NCBI GenBank assembly: GCA_030407315.1
Contig: JALQPE010000285.1
Coordinates: forward strand, 62,001-126,000
Direction: 5' to 3'
Length of the DNA: 64,000 nucleotides
From: Asparagopsis taxiformis
Taxonomy: Eukaryota; Rhodophyta; Florideophyceae; Bonnemaisoniales; Bonnemaisoniaceae
Part shown: positions 53,001 through 62,240 of the stretch, one piece after another
Numbering within the stretch: position 1 is the first letter of the stretch
Layout of the letters: the number at the start of each line of letters is the position of its first letter
The notes under the pieces: generated by a model
The model's input: only the letters and a program-made list of their open reading frames with translations
What the model was told of the DNA's origin: nothing
The model's database searches: none
Translations under genes and position numbers: made by a program

Positions 53001-53511
53001 CAACGTTATTGTTGCTGCATCGACAGTTCGAGAGGGAGGATTGGGGGTTTTTGCCGCAGAAGATTTAGAGAGGGGCTCTGTTGTTGGATGGTATAATGGG
53101 ACAATTTTATACGGGAAGATTGGGGAGAATGAACCGCAACGCAGTCGCTTGTACGGACCGGACGGGTTCGGTTGTACTGGTGAAAGATTCCAAAACTTCA
53201 ACATGGAGATGGAGACCAGTGTCATCGGAGAAGAAGCACCGGTCGACAAGATATATCTTGTACCAGCGGAATACAATGTCTGCAGCTACCTCAACGACAG
53301 TAGGACCATTGACGGAATGGAGAGAGTTGCAAATGTGCAACGCAGAAAAAATGCAGAGTTCCGAGTTCACAAAGACGTCAATCCTACTTGCGACTTCAAG
53401 TATGCAGTAGCAAAACCTGATCTCATCCTAGCGCAGGTTGTAGTAGATGTTCGAGCTGGGGAAGAGATATTCGTTGACTATGGATCGCGCTACTGGACTG
53501 CAGAGAAGTAG
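50002..53511 (+). CDS. ParB-like / DNA amino-methyltransferase / SET fusion
   Basis: 1169 residues from an ATG, no intron. A ParB/Srx-fold domain at about 20-110 has VLDGAHRSKAVIKL. A helical middle follows. The methyltransferase, about 620-890, has motif IV DPPF near 667, then RAEQKPLSILRELISRF and motif I DIVVDLFSGT near 848. DPPF before FSGT is the beta order, so it should make N6-methyladenine or N4-methylcytosine in DNA. The SET domain, about 995-1165, has GLGVFAAEDLERGSVVGWYNG, SYLNDSR and VDYGSRYW; SET domains methylate lysines. ParB-methyltransferase fusions are common in bacterial and phage genomes, so the first two parts look transferred and the SET domain added in a eukaryote. The SET core lacks an obvious NHS motif (YLNDSR in its place), so its activity is uncertain. 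Confidence 0.85.
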   Translation: MASEKRNPASTSGRPLHGERRNGLLHIDPFKIKRYVEIREIDYRHVDVIAESIQVYGYNDNNPITGRIIAGEVEVLDGAHRSKAVIKLIENGELPRDFTVPMIEEEVDISPITSAAFLLDSVKASNANDMASRQKRMTFIEYLNLTLDLRDGYWERNAGEKQGSSSMVTIRDVNMPSIRRWLAVGSQREDLAETVLRQPQYESCLSILRVLRPYSRIEEPNPKMVRCLWQLFCIVWGRPVEVQNNFAMKEFPTSLEKRASVGEQLFGMSTSGEIASPLCREVLTCEYFRSGRSAQGRTLTEEDKVFGRLMFMISFVHIALTRRRNAPIRRGRKRRRTGRDTETSTFAPFQRTRANGESVGVVLERVMSAWDTTAMILGFESAYMMCRPYMVFDSEKFQFICLANRTDGWAHPDHYSDLLLPSPVVKLRENAGYPGTLDISVDARLRSLTEAVLVSVYDCMIGIDVFGSSTNQMEGLRTKFFHQPDRFGLNAFIEARIEQSIALDGHERLKVWKNWNREMRVKPVDVCDLKILYETEQRNAASRSLSRERDRLESNESMQHSTRRLGTGGRKPTNDSGSQYTSSMDGRASSAMDTVMQDVAEDTPSAEAVGEEEGVPDHIVQLKKVMKRFCVAYNCTASRLVHQVNTDSIGMLSGNTIDGQAQLVLTDPPFNTRREKGKTNSDYDDINSAQMFRTGKDISRMLRPGGHALIFSSIKQLVGWGEALQNAESGEQSMRTDDVPLILSRRPYVFIQNPMNKSCSLHNIHEFVVHSFKRGMGAAAFEMVDYSLHNRDLSRHPGYVNAIDNCPKLGPGESLNFEDKRLRAEQKPLSILRELISRFSKPGDIVVDLFSGTYSTAIACMTMRDGLYRKFIGCEKDATCHGSAQPLLLDCFVRQGRDGVFGEATKNDISSILANKEWNYSIRSNVGSERLRHRSDAPDGFPSVSSLPLHMLRFVSSVARDQSMLRRLAEVPMNEWGVEDLGKVFSVDPEMMLAVDASFHNVIVAASTVREGGLGVFAAEDLERGSVVGWYNGTILYGKIGENEPQRSRLYGPDGFGCTGERFQNFNMEMETSVIGEEAPVDKIYLVPAEYNVCSYLNDSRTIDGMERVANVQRRKNAEFRVHKDVNPTCDFKYAVAKPDLILAQVVVDVRAGEEIFVDYGSRYWTAEK

Positions 53512-53646
53512 GACAGTTTAGGCGTCCAATTACAGATATCAAGAGTACCATCAGCAATAAAAAGTCTTGCATCTGAACTCGTACAACGTTGTAGTACTAC
53601 AATCTACCTGAGCGATAATAACAGACTTTCATTTGCTGAGCGGTGC

Positions 53647-53990
53647 CAGTCAGCCCACGTCCAATGATAGTGCTGCACCTGGGCTTTGCCATGCCAAAAT
53701 AATACCGGGTATTATTTTGGGTGTGGCCAGCCCAAGTGCAGCTCTGCCATTGGCTGTCATGAACGCAGCGGCAGCCAATGGAATTGCTGCACCTGGGCTT
53801 TGCCATGCCAAAATAATACCGGGTATTATTTTGGGTGTGGCCAGCCCAAGTGCAGCTCTGCCATTGGCTGTCATGAACGCAGCGGCAGCCAATGGAATTG
53901 CTGCACCTGGGCTTTGCCATGCCAAAATAATACCGGGTATTATTTTGGCATGGCAAAGCCCAGGTGCAGCAATTCCATTGGCTGCCAGGT
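53647..53990. repeat. Palindromic elements P2a-c, including a perfect 103-bp palindrome
   Basis: Three units of about 114 bp have cores at 53696-53718, 53810-53832 and 53924-53946. The last unit, 53884-53986, is a perfect palindrome: arms of 51 bp around a single G at 53935, beginning GGCAGCCAATGG. The first two have the same left arm but a diverged right arm. The block lies between the convergent stops of the two largest genes. The rest of the spacer (53512-53646, 53991-54315) shows no motif. Confidence 0.9.
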
Positions 53991-54315
53991 TTGCATCTCA
54001 ACTATAGTTAGTATACTAAGAAGAACAATTCAAGACCTTGGTTACTCGAGTGATGTGGAATTGTGGCAGTCTTGCAAAACTGTGCCATGCATGTAGGAAA
54101 GGAAAAGAGATCAGTCTGTACGATGTAGGGTGTAGAAGCTATGCGGGGTGAGAGGTAGAGGAACTCTAATAGTGCAGTAGACTGACCGTGCTAATATTTT
54201 CAAAGTCATGAATAGGAGTAGATTTAGTTGTGGTAAAGGAAGTATACTACCGAAGCTAGCTTAGGATTGGCAGATGCTGCCTGTAGAGGGAGAGGCAAAG
54301 CAGTATTCTTGCAGA

Positions 54316-57165
54316 TTATCGCGCACTAGGTGCATCCCAGTAGTTGACTGTTTCGATAGCATCCGCCAATTCTTCTTCGTCACTTAAAAGGTAGAGATGA
54401 GAACGAACCGGAAGACCATATGTTAGGCGATTTTCCGCTGAACTACTGAATCCTTTGCCTCCATGGTAGAAGTCACCACGACCGATGAAGAGAGAATACG
54501 GTGGCACGTAGATGTCCATAACAGGCGTCTTGTACTTCTCAGCGTCTGCACGCGTCAAACAGACGTGGCTGAAATACGCTCCACGAAGCCAGAACCCATC
54601 AGCCGCGCTTGCCATCAGAAAGTACGATCTTCCAGGTGGGAAATCGGAATCATTGATGACCACCGGTAGGTCTGTGTGCAAGTCTTGATCTGGAGCACCA
54701 TCAGAGGTCAGCAAAAGACGTAAACCGGTTTTAGGAAAGGCCACAGGCTCATGGATTCCTAGGCCCAAGTACATTAGCTCGGCACAGATTGCTTTGCCGA
54801 CCTCGAGAATCATCTTGTTCTTGAATTGATGTTCATCCATCTGCTCGAGATCGTCGCAAATCTTCTTCCTTGAGATAGAGAACCTTCCCAAACGAGAGGC
54901 CTGTTGCTCTGCTGTTACCTCACCCTTGTTTCGAATCTGATGCCAGGGATCATTGGAACTGTCTTCAGCAGAAGAATGAACAGGTTTGAACTTCTGGGCG
55001 TAGAACGTGAACAGTTCATGTGCTGCGTTGCCCACAGTCGAAGAACGGAAGATACCACTGAGTACATGGGCACCCAAGAGATTGAGAGTTGACCTAGCTG
55101 TTGCAAAGAACTTCTCTGCACAGCAAGCTGGACCACTGCACGCTATACAATTCATATCGGCAGCAGCTGCACTCAAAATCTCCTGTCGGATTGTTTCGTA
55201 CAGCTTGCTGTCGATATAGTACTTGACCCTAGAGTCTGACGGTATGGTGTTCGGGAGAATATCCATAATCCGTTCATCGACTACCCTGTCGGGGAGGGGA
55301 TTTTCCTGCTCATCGCTGAACAATGGAATCTCCTCGGTTGAACGTTTAACCGTACGGTTAACTTCCAGTCTTCTGCGCTTCGGAAGGGGCTCTTCGGACT
55401 CTTCTTCTACCTCCGACTCTGCCTGACTGTCGCCGCCAACCCGTAGACTCTCCGTTCTCTGCCGTTTCGACCTGCGAAGTGTCTCGACTGGCTCATTCAC
55501 CGCAAGCGGTGGTGCATTGAGAGGGAGACGGAGGAGAACAGATCCCAATTGCTTCTCAGAACCTGCCACAGTGGCATCAGGGGTTCCTTGAGCCTGCTCA
55601 ACTGCAGGAACGGAAGTGGCAGGAGCAGGAGGGGTAGCAGGAGGGGTGGAAGGGGCGGGAACGGAAGTGGCAGGAGGAGGAGGGGTAGTAGGAGCAGGGG
55701 TAGAAGGGGTAGAAGGGGTAGAATGAGCACGAGGAGCAGGAGGGGTAGAAGGGGCAGGAGGAGTAGGACCAGAACGGGTAGAAGGGGTAGAAGGCTCATC
55801 TGATTGGGGCGTAGATGGCTTCGGCGCATCTTCAGATGGCTGTTCATTATGAACAATGACCCTTTGGTCTTCTTCCATGTCCACAACGCCCGTGGAAAAG
55901 CGAAGCTGCTCATACATTTCGTCGGAGACGAGAGCATGCTTCGTACCGCTGTTGTCGTCGGTATTGAAGTGCAGGAGGGTCTCCGCGATACTGTTCGCTA
56001 TAACAGTCTCCTTTCCTGACCCATTGTTCTTGAGCTCGGAGTAGAAATGTTCGAGCGGAGGCTCCATCTTTTTGTGAGCAGCAACCGGCTCGGACATCTT
56101 GAAAACTTCAATCAAAACACGAACGAAAGGATTACCAAATCCTCTTGTCGTCCTACTCAACTGACGCAGATCTCGCATGCGTGTCCAGAGAGCTGTTATG
56201 AGCAAGATGAACCTTTGCTGATACTCCGAGCCGCGACGGAAGTCTGCCATGAAAACGAGATCCATGTTGCAGCCATACATGTCTACGGACTGCTTGAAGA
56301 CATCGTCGTTGATGTCACGGCCTTCTTTAACGGCCCTTTCCTGTTCCGCAGCGAGAATTTCCTTGGTGAACATGCTCGGTACGGAACTCCAGAACTCAAG
56401 CGCTTTGTTGTTCACAGTCCGGAAGCCTTTCGCAGCAGTCACGTGCTTGTTGATGGCTTGGTAGCCCAGTTTCGATATCGACAACTGGCTGTCCATGATG
56501 ACCTGAATGCACTTCCGATTCGGTTCACCCAGCATGTCCTTGGTCGTGAGCAGTTGGACCACAGAACACACTCGGTCTGCCAAAGAAACAAGGGCAACAT
56601 CATGTGTGAGTGTGTTTGCTTGAATGGACAGCCCGAGTACTTCAAAAGGTGTGAAGTACTCATCGGAAACTTCTTCTGTCCCTGGGCGCCTGATCAAAGC
56701 CACATCGATGTTCCTGAATGAAGCAGCATACGGATGTTGCCCTTCCGGGTCTTCACGAATGCACTTCTGGAGAGCCGCAACGCGATGGCCACCATCGATG
56801 TAAAAGGTTTGAAGGGTGGGGGTTGTGCTGCCTTCACTAGGAAGGAGCATTTTGCAGGCAAGGATTCGGGAGATTGAGGAGGTGAATCCTTCCCTCAAGA
56901 ACTTCTCCTTCAGCTCAAGCACTCTCCCTTCCCTAATATGACGAGAGAATAGGGGGGGTCTGTGCAAATCCAAGGGAGACAGCCTGTGGTCAGCTTTGGG
57001 ACAGTCTGACAACTGAACCTCGGCGGTGACAGAGTTATCGTGACCAGGGCTGCGAGAAGGGGCGCGAGAGCGAGAAGGGGCGCGAGAGCGAGCGGAGGCC
57101 CGACCGCGAGTCGAAGCGCGAGCAGGGGCGGGGGCAGAGGGTTTGGAGCGAGTGCGAGGAGCCAT
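54316..57165 (-). CDS. ParB-like / dioxygenase-like fusion protein 1
   Basis: 949 residues from an ATG. A basic RS/AP-rich start is followed by a ParB-like domain at about 75-160 with FYIDGGHRVAALQKC. A conserved helical region runs to about 420, then a low-complexity serine/threonine/proline linker (about 450-530) and nuclear-signal-like KRRRLEV. The C-terminal domain begins near 660 (DSRVKYYIDSKLYETIR) and contains DLHTDLPV (HxD near 828), then SLFIGRGDFYHGGKGF (distal H near 896) and VRSHLYL. HxD...H plus a following arginine is the pattern of 2-oxoglutarate/Fe(II) oxygenases. Members acting on DNA (TET/JBP, AlkB) oxidise methylated bases, so an eraser or base hypermodification role is possible. 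Its closest relative here is the gene at 58310. Confidence 0.75.
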   Translation of the reverse strand: MAPRTRSKPSAPAPARASTRGRASARSRAPSRSRAPSRSPGHDNSVTAEVQLSDCPKADHRLSPLDLHRPPLFSRHIREGRVLELKEKFLREGFTSSISRILACKMLLPSEGSTTPTLQTFYIDGGHRVAALQKCIREDPEGQHPYAASFRNIDVALIRRPGTEEVSDEYFTPFEVLGLSIQANTLTHDVALVSLADRVCSVVQLLTTKDMLGEPNRKCIQVIMDSQLSISKLGYQAINKHVTAAKGFRTVNNKALEFWSSVPSMFTKEILAAEQERAVKEGRDINDDVFKQSVDMYGCNMDLVFMADFRRGSEYQQRFILLITALWTRMRDLRQLSRTTRGFGNPFVRVLIEVFKMSEPVAAHKKMEPPLEHFYSELKNNGSGKETVIANSIAETLLHFNTDDNSGTKHALVSDEMYEQLRFSTGVVDMEEDQRVIVHNEQPSEDAPKPSTPQSDEPSTPSTRSGPTPPAPSTPPAPRAHSTPSTPSTPAPTTPPPPATSVPAPSTPPATPPAPATSVPAVEQAQGTPDATVAGSEKQLGSVLLRLPLNAPPLAVNEPVETLRRSKRQRTESLRVGGDSQAESEVEEESEEPLPKRRRLEVNRTVKRSTEEIPLFSDEQENPLPDRVVDERIMDILPNTIPSDSRVKYYIDSKLYETIRQEILSAAAADMNCIACSGPACCAEKFFATARSTLNLLGAHVLSGIFRSSTVGNAAHELFTFYAQKFKPVHSSAEDSSNDPWHQIRNKGEVTAEQQASRLGRFSISRKKICDDLEQMDEHQFKNKMILEVGKAICAELMYLGLGIHEPVAFPKTGLRLLLTSDGAPDQDLHTDLPVVINDSDFPPGRSYFLMASAADGFWLRGAYFSHVCLTRADAEKYKTPVMDIYVPPYSLFIGRGDFYHGGKGFSSSAENRLTYGLPVRSHLYLLSDEEELADAIETVNYWDAPSAR

Positions 57166-57600
57166 TGAAGGATGAGGGAAAGCAGGAATGGAGAGAAGCT
57201 TGATTGAGTGTACGACCCCGATAACGACGATACAGAGACGATTAAGATAGATTTATTTCGCTACTGCAGTCTGATAAAGGATCAAACGTGAACAATCCGT
57301 TTCAACTCTGATTTCAATTTTTTGTTTATTTCTAGACCACTTGACTCAGATCAAGAGTAATACTCGAAATTCAGTTAATTTCTGCGGCCAAATACAATCG
57401 CTATACGACGAGTTCATACTCAAAGTGGCTAAACAGGTACGAGTTGGTCATGGTGATTACCCCAAAACCACTCAAGTAATAACTACATAATGCTGAAGTC
57501 ACATACTTCCCAGCATTTTGCACCAACTCGTGGAGCTGATGCGTACATACCAAATGCGTCTGTATTCAACATGAACCACGAATAAGTGGGCTTCGGCCAA
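57166..57600. promoter_or_regulatory. Upstream region of oxygenase fusion gene 1
   Basis: 435 bp, AT-rich, without core palindromes; the probable promoter. No clear TATA box identified. Confidence 0.35.
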
Positions 57601-57990
57601 TGAGTGCACTGCACCTGGCTTGAGAAACTAGGAATAATACCCGGTATTATTTTGGCCTCCCAAAAGCCAGGTGCACCAACGCCATTGGCCGGTGGTAGTT
57701 TGGACAACCTCGGCCAATGGGGTTGGTGCACTTGGTCTATACCGACCCAAAATAATACCCGGTATTATTTTGGCCTCCCAAACGCCAGGTGCACCAACGC
57801 CATTGGCCGGTGGTAGTTTGGACAACCTCGGCCAATGGGGTTGGTGCACTTGGTCTATACCGACCCAAAATAATACCCGGTATTATTTTGGCCTCCCAAA
57901 AGCCAGGTGCACCAACGCCATTGGCTGAGGTTATCCGGAGTACCCCCAGGCAATGGGGTTGGTGCACTTGGTCTACACCCACCCAACTTT
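57601..57990. repeat. Palindromic elements P3a-c plus a degenerate fourth
   Basis: Cores lie at 57633-57651, 57749-57771 and 57867-57889, spaced 118 bp. Each is flanked by GCCAATGGGGTTGGTGCACTTGG on the left or a variant, and CCAGGTGCACCAACGCCATTGGC on the right, so each unit is an imperfect inverted repeat of about 95 bp. A fourth, decayed unit follows at about 57950-58000. The array is beyond the stop of the gene at 58310. Confidence 0.85.
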
Positions 57991-58309
57991 ATACCCGGCC
58001 AGACTCCTGTTCTCAGGAACTGAAAATTTTACCGGGGATAGTGAACGATGTAATATAATACCAGGTTTTACTATCTGCTATCGTTTCTTGCATCTACTGA
58101 AGAGGTTTAGAATTTGCAGCTCCTGTAGGTAGAGCTTTCTGTGGAGAATAGCTTTCTGCATGTGGTGTTTGTTACATTTGTGAAGTTGATCTGACTATAT
58201 AAAGAATCCATGCAGTATCTCTTTTATCATGTTCTATTGGAATTGTGTTTATTACTCTACGGATTCATACCCAACTAAGGCTTCAACACGGCTGGACAGA
58301 TGCCCTTCA

Positions 58310-61300
58310 TCACTTCAATTTCGAATTGCCCTCCCAATGTCCAACGACATATTCTCCTTCTTCACTTTGATGCTGCTCAGTTTTGAGGAATATGTGAGAT
58401 CGGATCGGGAACTTGTATTGAAGACCCTTATTGCTCTCAAATCCTTCCTCGTGGTGATAAACATCCCCTCGGCAGACAAGAACAGAATATGGTGGTACTT
58501 CACACCTCTTCATTGGAACTCTGTATAACTCTCTGTTGGGATGGGATAAACAGACATGACTGTAGGGTGCAAGCACGAGGCCGAATCCATCTGCGCCGCT
58601 TGACATCATGAAGTAGGATGGCGGAGAAGGGGGACTGTTAACTTCATCGATTCCCACTTCATAGTCTGTATGTCCAGCACGAGGTTTAGTCCGCTCTCCA
58701 GTCAGCACTAAAGTAGTTCCAGTGCTGGGGAAGGCCATCGGGTCCTTCCCACTAGTCCTCAATTCCAAACCTTCCGCACAAATACCTAGACCGAGCTCAA
58801 CAATCATCTTCTTCCGATAGAGATTATTATTGTTATCCTCGAGGTCATCACATAAGCTCTTCCGCTTTGTTATAAAGATTCCTCTGCCCTTCTCACCTTC
58901 TTCATCAGAGTTTTTCCCATCCATCATAGCCATGCACCACGGTGTCCAGTCCGGATCTCTGCGGGTGTCACCGGATTCAGAGTTCTTCTTGGCATCCTCG
59001 AGACGTTCCTCAAACAACGCAGAAAAATGAAGGAGCAGTTCGTGGATCGCATCTGCAGTAGTAGAAGACTTGAATATTCCGTCCAGAATTGTAAACCCAA
59101 CCAAGTCTATTTCATTTCGTTTCTCTCGGAAATAAGCCCTCGAGAGAAACTCAGCGGAAACATTTTGTGCCGAATAGGCACTCGCTGCTGCTTCAGCGAC
59201 CTCGGCTCGAAGCGTATCGACCAGTTTCCCATTCACATAGTATTTCATTCGACTGTCGGGATGAATGATAACAGGCAGTTTCGCTTCTATACCTTCCTCC
59301 ACATCTTTGTCAGGGACATCATTTTGTTGCCTGTCCGAATACTGACCTCCTTGAACCGCGTGGACTGCAGCGTCTTTGCCGGATTGCAAATTTGCGTCTT
59401 CACGCATCTTTTGCTTCTTCTTCTGCCGCGGCCTGCTGGTATCCTCTCCCACCAGGTCAATAACCTCTTGAGGGGTGACATCCACCAATTTCCGTTTGGA
59501 TCGTAGAATCATTGGCGGCGTCTCCGTATTCCTCGGCTTTGCCTTTAAGGGCACGAAACCACTGCTGTGCTTGGCTTTCATCAACTTCCTAGGCGTAGAA
59601 CTGGTAACAGGTGTTTCCGTGTCCTCCAGCTCAGGTAAAACAGGTAGGCCGACATCCGCTGTAGATAACATAGCGTCTCCAGTGCCATCACCCTGATTTC
59701 GTACACCTTTCATCGGGTCCTCCGTTGTCCTTCCAGAAGAATGTTCGGGACATTCTTCGCGGACATCTTTCGTTCCAGACCCATCGCTCTTCCTAGATTC
59801 AGGACCTCCTTCACCATCTCGACCAGTTCTTGGATGACCAACTGACATATTCGCCGGCGACTTTCCACCCTGCTCTGGTCTGAGCGTGGCACTTCCGGCT
59901 GCCACTGGGCTAGGTGATTGTTGCAGGTCATTTTCATCACCGTGGTCATTTCTTCCTCGATTTGCACCAGTTGGTTCAAGCTCTTGAGTTCCTACGTTCT
60001 TCTGCAACACATCCCCAACTTCACAATCTCCAGGTTTCGAAGAATTGTTCTCGGTAGGCGCAGTAGGCACTGCGCGGTCCGTTGTAACCTGCTTTGCGCT
60101 TTCGGAATCTGCCGCTTTCCCTGTCGCCTCTTCACCAACCTGTGTTGCAGCACCGACCTCAGCGTTAACACGATCCGATATTTCCAGACTGCCCTGTGTC
60201 TGCTGTTGGGTAAGTACATTTGGACTCTGTACCACGTCCGAGCGATCAATGGCAGCATTTGAAGTATCACCATACGATGCGGATTGTTGTCGTGGTTGAG
60301 GTGCAGTATTCCCTTCCAAGGATTTTCGCCTAGTCCGCCTTTCCTGCACACCTATTTCAGGCGCGACGGAATGGTCGAGAGAGTCATCCGATAGAATTGG
60401 GCCGTTGAAAACCACATAACGGATTTCTTTCATCATAGACCGCGTCAATGCTGCACGTATACCTCTCCCAGTTGGTGCGTCGGAAGGATAGAAATCTTTG
60501 AGGACAGTCAAAATGCGATATCGTATGGTTTTTCGTGTTCGTCCACCTGGCTCCGGTACTTCATGTAACTTCCTGAAACATGGATGAGGTGAGGAATGCC
60601 AGGAGTTTTCTTTCCGTACAGCTTTCTCAAGTATGTCATATATTTCACACATGCTGTAGCACCACTTTTGCGCGCATGTCTTTAGACTTATACCACCATC
60701 TCCTTTCCTACGTTTCCACATCGTCCACATTGCAGTGAGCTCTAGAATGACAAGTTTGGTGTCCACCGAAGCTTTTCGAAACGCAGAAGCGAATAGGACG
60801 TCCACAGTGCATCCCTGCATATTCTTCGAGTCTGGCGGACTAGTTTCAGTTGCAAATCGACTTGGGATAGCTGACCAATGTTCGAACGCCGGGTTATTTA
60901 CGTCTCCGAAGCCCTGCGCAATCGAAACGTACTTCATCATGATTCCTTCCTGACAACCTGGAATGACCTTGTTCTCGACTACAACTTTTGTGCACACATT
61001 TACCTTCGCCTTCATCAAGCCCTTCATCATCATGAACTTCATGACCGTACAGACGTGGTCAGCAATAGAAACTTCTATCACGTCATGAGTCTTTTCGTTC
61101 AGCTTCTGCGATATTCGCATCACTTCAAGAGGATGAAACATTTCACGGGTTCCAGGTGGTCGGATGAAGTCAACGCTAATGCTCCTCAGTCTCCATCGAT
61201 CAGCAACTGTCGGTTTGTTTTCCACAATCGACTGCAAAGCGCTGATACGATGACCTCCATCAATGCACTGCAGTTTCTTCCGTCCGTCTGACCCCATTGT

Positions 61301-61645
61301 TTCACAGATGGTCATTCGGGTGCCAGTTTCCAGAAACCCCTCGGTAGATATTTTGCTGACCAGATCGCGCACTCTGGCCTCCTGCACAAGACGAGAAGTT
61401 GATTCCGGTTTGGCAACATCTAGCGGATTGATCATTTTAGGTTCAGTCCTGCATTCGACAATGTTGATGTCAATCCCCATCACAGACTCTTCTGATGCTT
61501 CCATGCCAGCAGGACTCCCCTCGCCTTCACGGACGTTAGACCTCTCCCTGTTTTTCGATTTCACCGTCCCAGGAGTAGATGGAAAGCGTAGAGTGTTTTT
61601 CCCAGATGGTGATATATCACCAAGGGTTTTTGCTGCCTCTATCAT
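58310..61645 (-). CDS. ParB-like / dioxygenase-like fusion protein 2
   Basis: The frame is open to about 61850, but the only nearby ATG is at 61645, giving about 1111 residues; a 5' exon is possible. Counting from 61780, the ParB-like motif IDGGHRISALQ lies near 175, and the following PPGTREMFHPLEVM...THDVIEVSIADHVCTV aligns with fusion protein 1. A disordered middle is rich in T, E, S and Q. The C-terminal domain starts with DSRMKYYVNGKLVDTLR and has GHTDYEV (HxD near 1036), SVLVCRGDVYHHEEGF (distal H near 1107) and IRSHIFL. The HxD, RGD-x-YH and RSH-x-FL positions match fusion protein 1, while overall identity is low: old paralogues under shared constraint. It faces the same way as fusion gene 1. 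Confidence 0.75.
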   Translation of the reverse strand: MIEAAKTLGDISPSGKNTLRFPSTPGTVKSKNRERSNVREGEGSPAGMEASEESVMGIDINIVECRTEPKMINPLDVAKPESTSRLVQEARVRDLVSKISTEGFLETGTRMTICETMGSDGRKKLQCIDGGHRISALQSIVENKPTVADRWRLRSISVDFIRPPGTREMFHPLEVMRISQKLNEKTHDVIEVSIADHVCTVMKFMMMKGLMKAKVNVCTKVVVENKVIPGCQEGIMMKYVSIAQGFGDVNNPAFEHWSAIPSRFATETSPPDSKNMQGCTVDVLFASAFRKASVDTKLVILELTAMWTMWKRRKGDGGISLKTCAQKWCYSMCEIYDILEKAVRKENSWHSSPHPCFRKLHEVPEPGGRTRKTIRYRILTVLKDFYPSDAPTGRGIRAALTRSMMKEIRYVVFNGPILSDDSLDHSVAPEIGVQERRTRRKSLEGNTAPQPRQQSASYGDTSNAAIDRSDVVQSPNVLTQQQTQGSLEISDRVNAEVGAATQVGEEATGKAADSESAKQVTTDRAVPTAPTENNSSKPGDCEVGDVLQKNVGTQELEPTGANRGRNDHGDENDLQQSPSPVAAGSATLRPEQGGKSPANMSVGHPRTGRDGEGGPESRKSDGSGTKDVREECPEHSSGRTTEDPMKGVRNQGDGTGDAMLSTADVGLPVLPELEDTETPVTSSTPRKLMKAKHSSGFVPLKAKPRNTETPPMILRSKRKLVDVTPQEVIDLVGEDTSRPRQKKKQKMREDANLQSGKDAAVHAVQGGQYSDRQQNDVPDKDVEEGIEAKLPVIIHPDSRMKYYVNGKLVDTLRAEVAEAAASAYSAQNVSAEFLSRAYFREKRNEIDLVGFTILDGIFKSSTTADAIHELLLHFSALFEERLEDAKKNSESGDTRRDPDWTPWCMAMMDGKNSDEEGEKGRGIFITKRKSLCDDLEDNNNNLYRKKMIVELGLGICAEGLELRTSGKDPMAFPSTGTTLVLTGERTKPRAGHTDYEVGIDEVNSPPSPPSYFMMSSGADGFGLVLAPYSHVCLSHPNRELYRVPMKRCEVPPYSVLVCRGDVYHHEEGFESNKGLQYKFPIRSHIFLKTEQHQSEEGEYVVGHWEGNSKLK

Positions 61646-61780
61646 GGCAGCGTCTGCTCCCTGAATGGGTGTCTGGCTATCTGCCGTCTCCCTTCCCGCT
61701 GCAGACGGAGCCCCTCCATCAGCAGAACCTCCGGAGGGTGTTTTATCACCGCCTACCGTCGTTGCAAGTCTCCTCCGCAA

Positions 61781-62033
61781 ATTGCAAAGATTTGGACGCG
61801 TAGAGAAGCCGTTCAGGATAACAAAGATACCTTTTCTCTCCGACTACACGATCAAGAGATATTCCTCTTTCAAGGTGGTATTTGGCGGGAAACGATCTCC
61901 CTACACGTCTAAACGTGAAATATCAGTTATTGATTCACCTTCCACGCGCTCCAATTGTATTCGGCCATCTGTCATTCCTCGATGAAGGACTTCCCACACA
62001 CAATTCCTTCGTTCCCAAAACCATCCCATTGCC
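61781..62033. promoter_or_regulatory. Upstream region of oxygenase fusion gene 2
   Basis: Minus-strand sequence just upstream of 61780 stays open to about 61850 in the fusion frame but has no ATG. A short first exon or 5' UTR may lie here. Confidence 0.3.
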
Positions 62034-62240
62034 ATGAATCATAGTACTCCACTTGTCACTGGAGCCAAAAAACTATACCGGGTATTATTTTCCACTTCAT
62101 TGGCCAGGTGCCGGCTCCCCATTGGCCAGCAGACAGCCATCAGTCACAATACTCCACTTGTCACTGGAGCCAGAAAACTATACCGGGTATTATTTTCCAC
62201 TTCATTGGCCAGGTGCCAGCTCTCCATTGGATTATGCGAA
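62034..62240. repeat. Palindromic elements P4a and P4b
   Basis: Two units about 106 bp apart have the slightly altered core ACTATACCGGGTATTATTTT (centres near 62081 and 62186). The right flank is CATTGGCCAGGTGC...CCATTGG, shared with the other P loci. The left flank (CCACTTGTCACTGGAGCC) is duplicated exactly. They lie beyond the stop of the gene at 62490. Confidence 0.8.

Noticed and set aside
57601..57990. CRISPR-like array, because palindromes repeat at 118-bp intervals
   Set aside because: The DNA between the cores is itself repeated rather than unique, and the context is eukaryotic; there is no cas gene.
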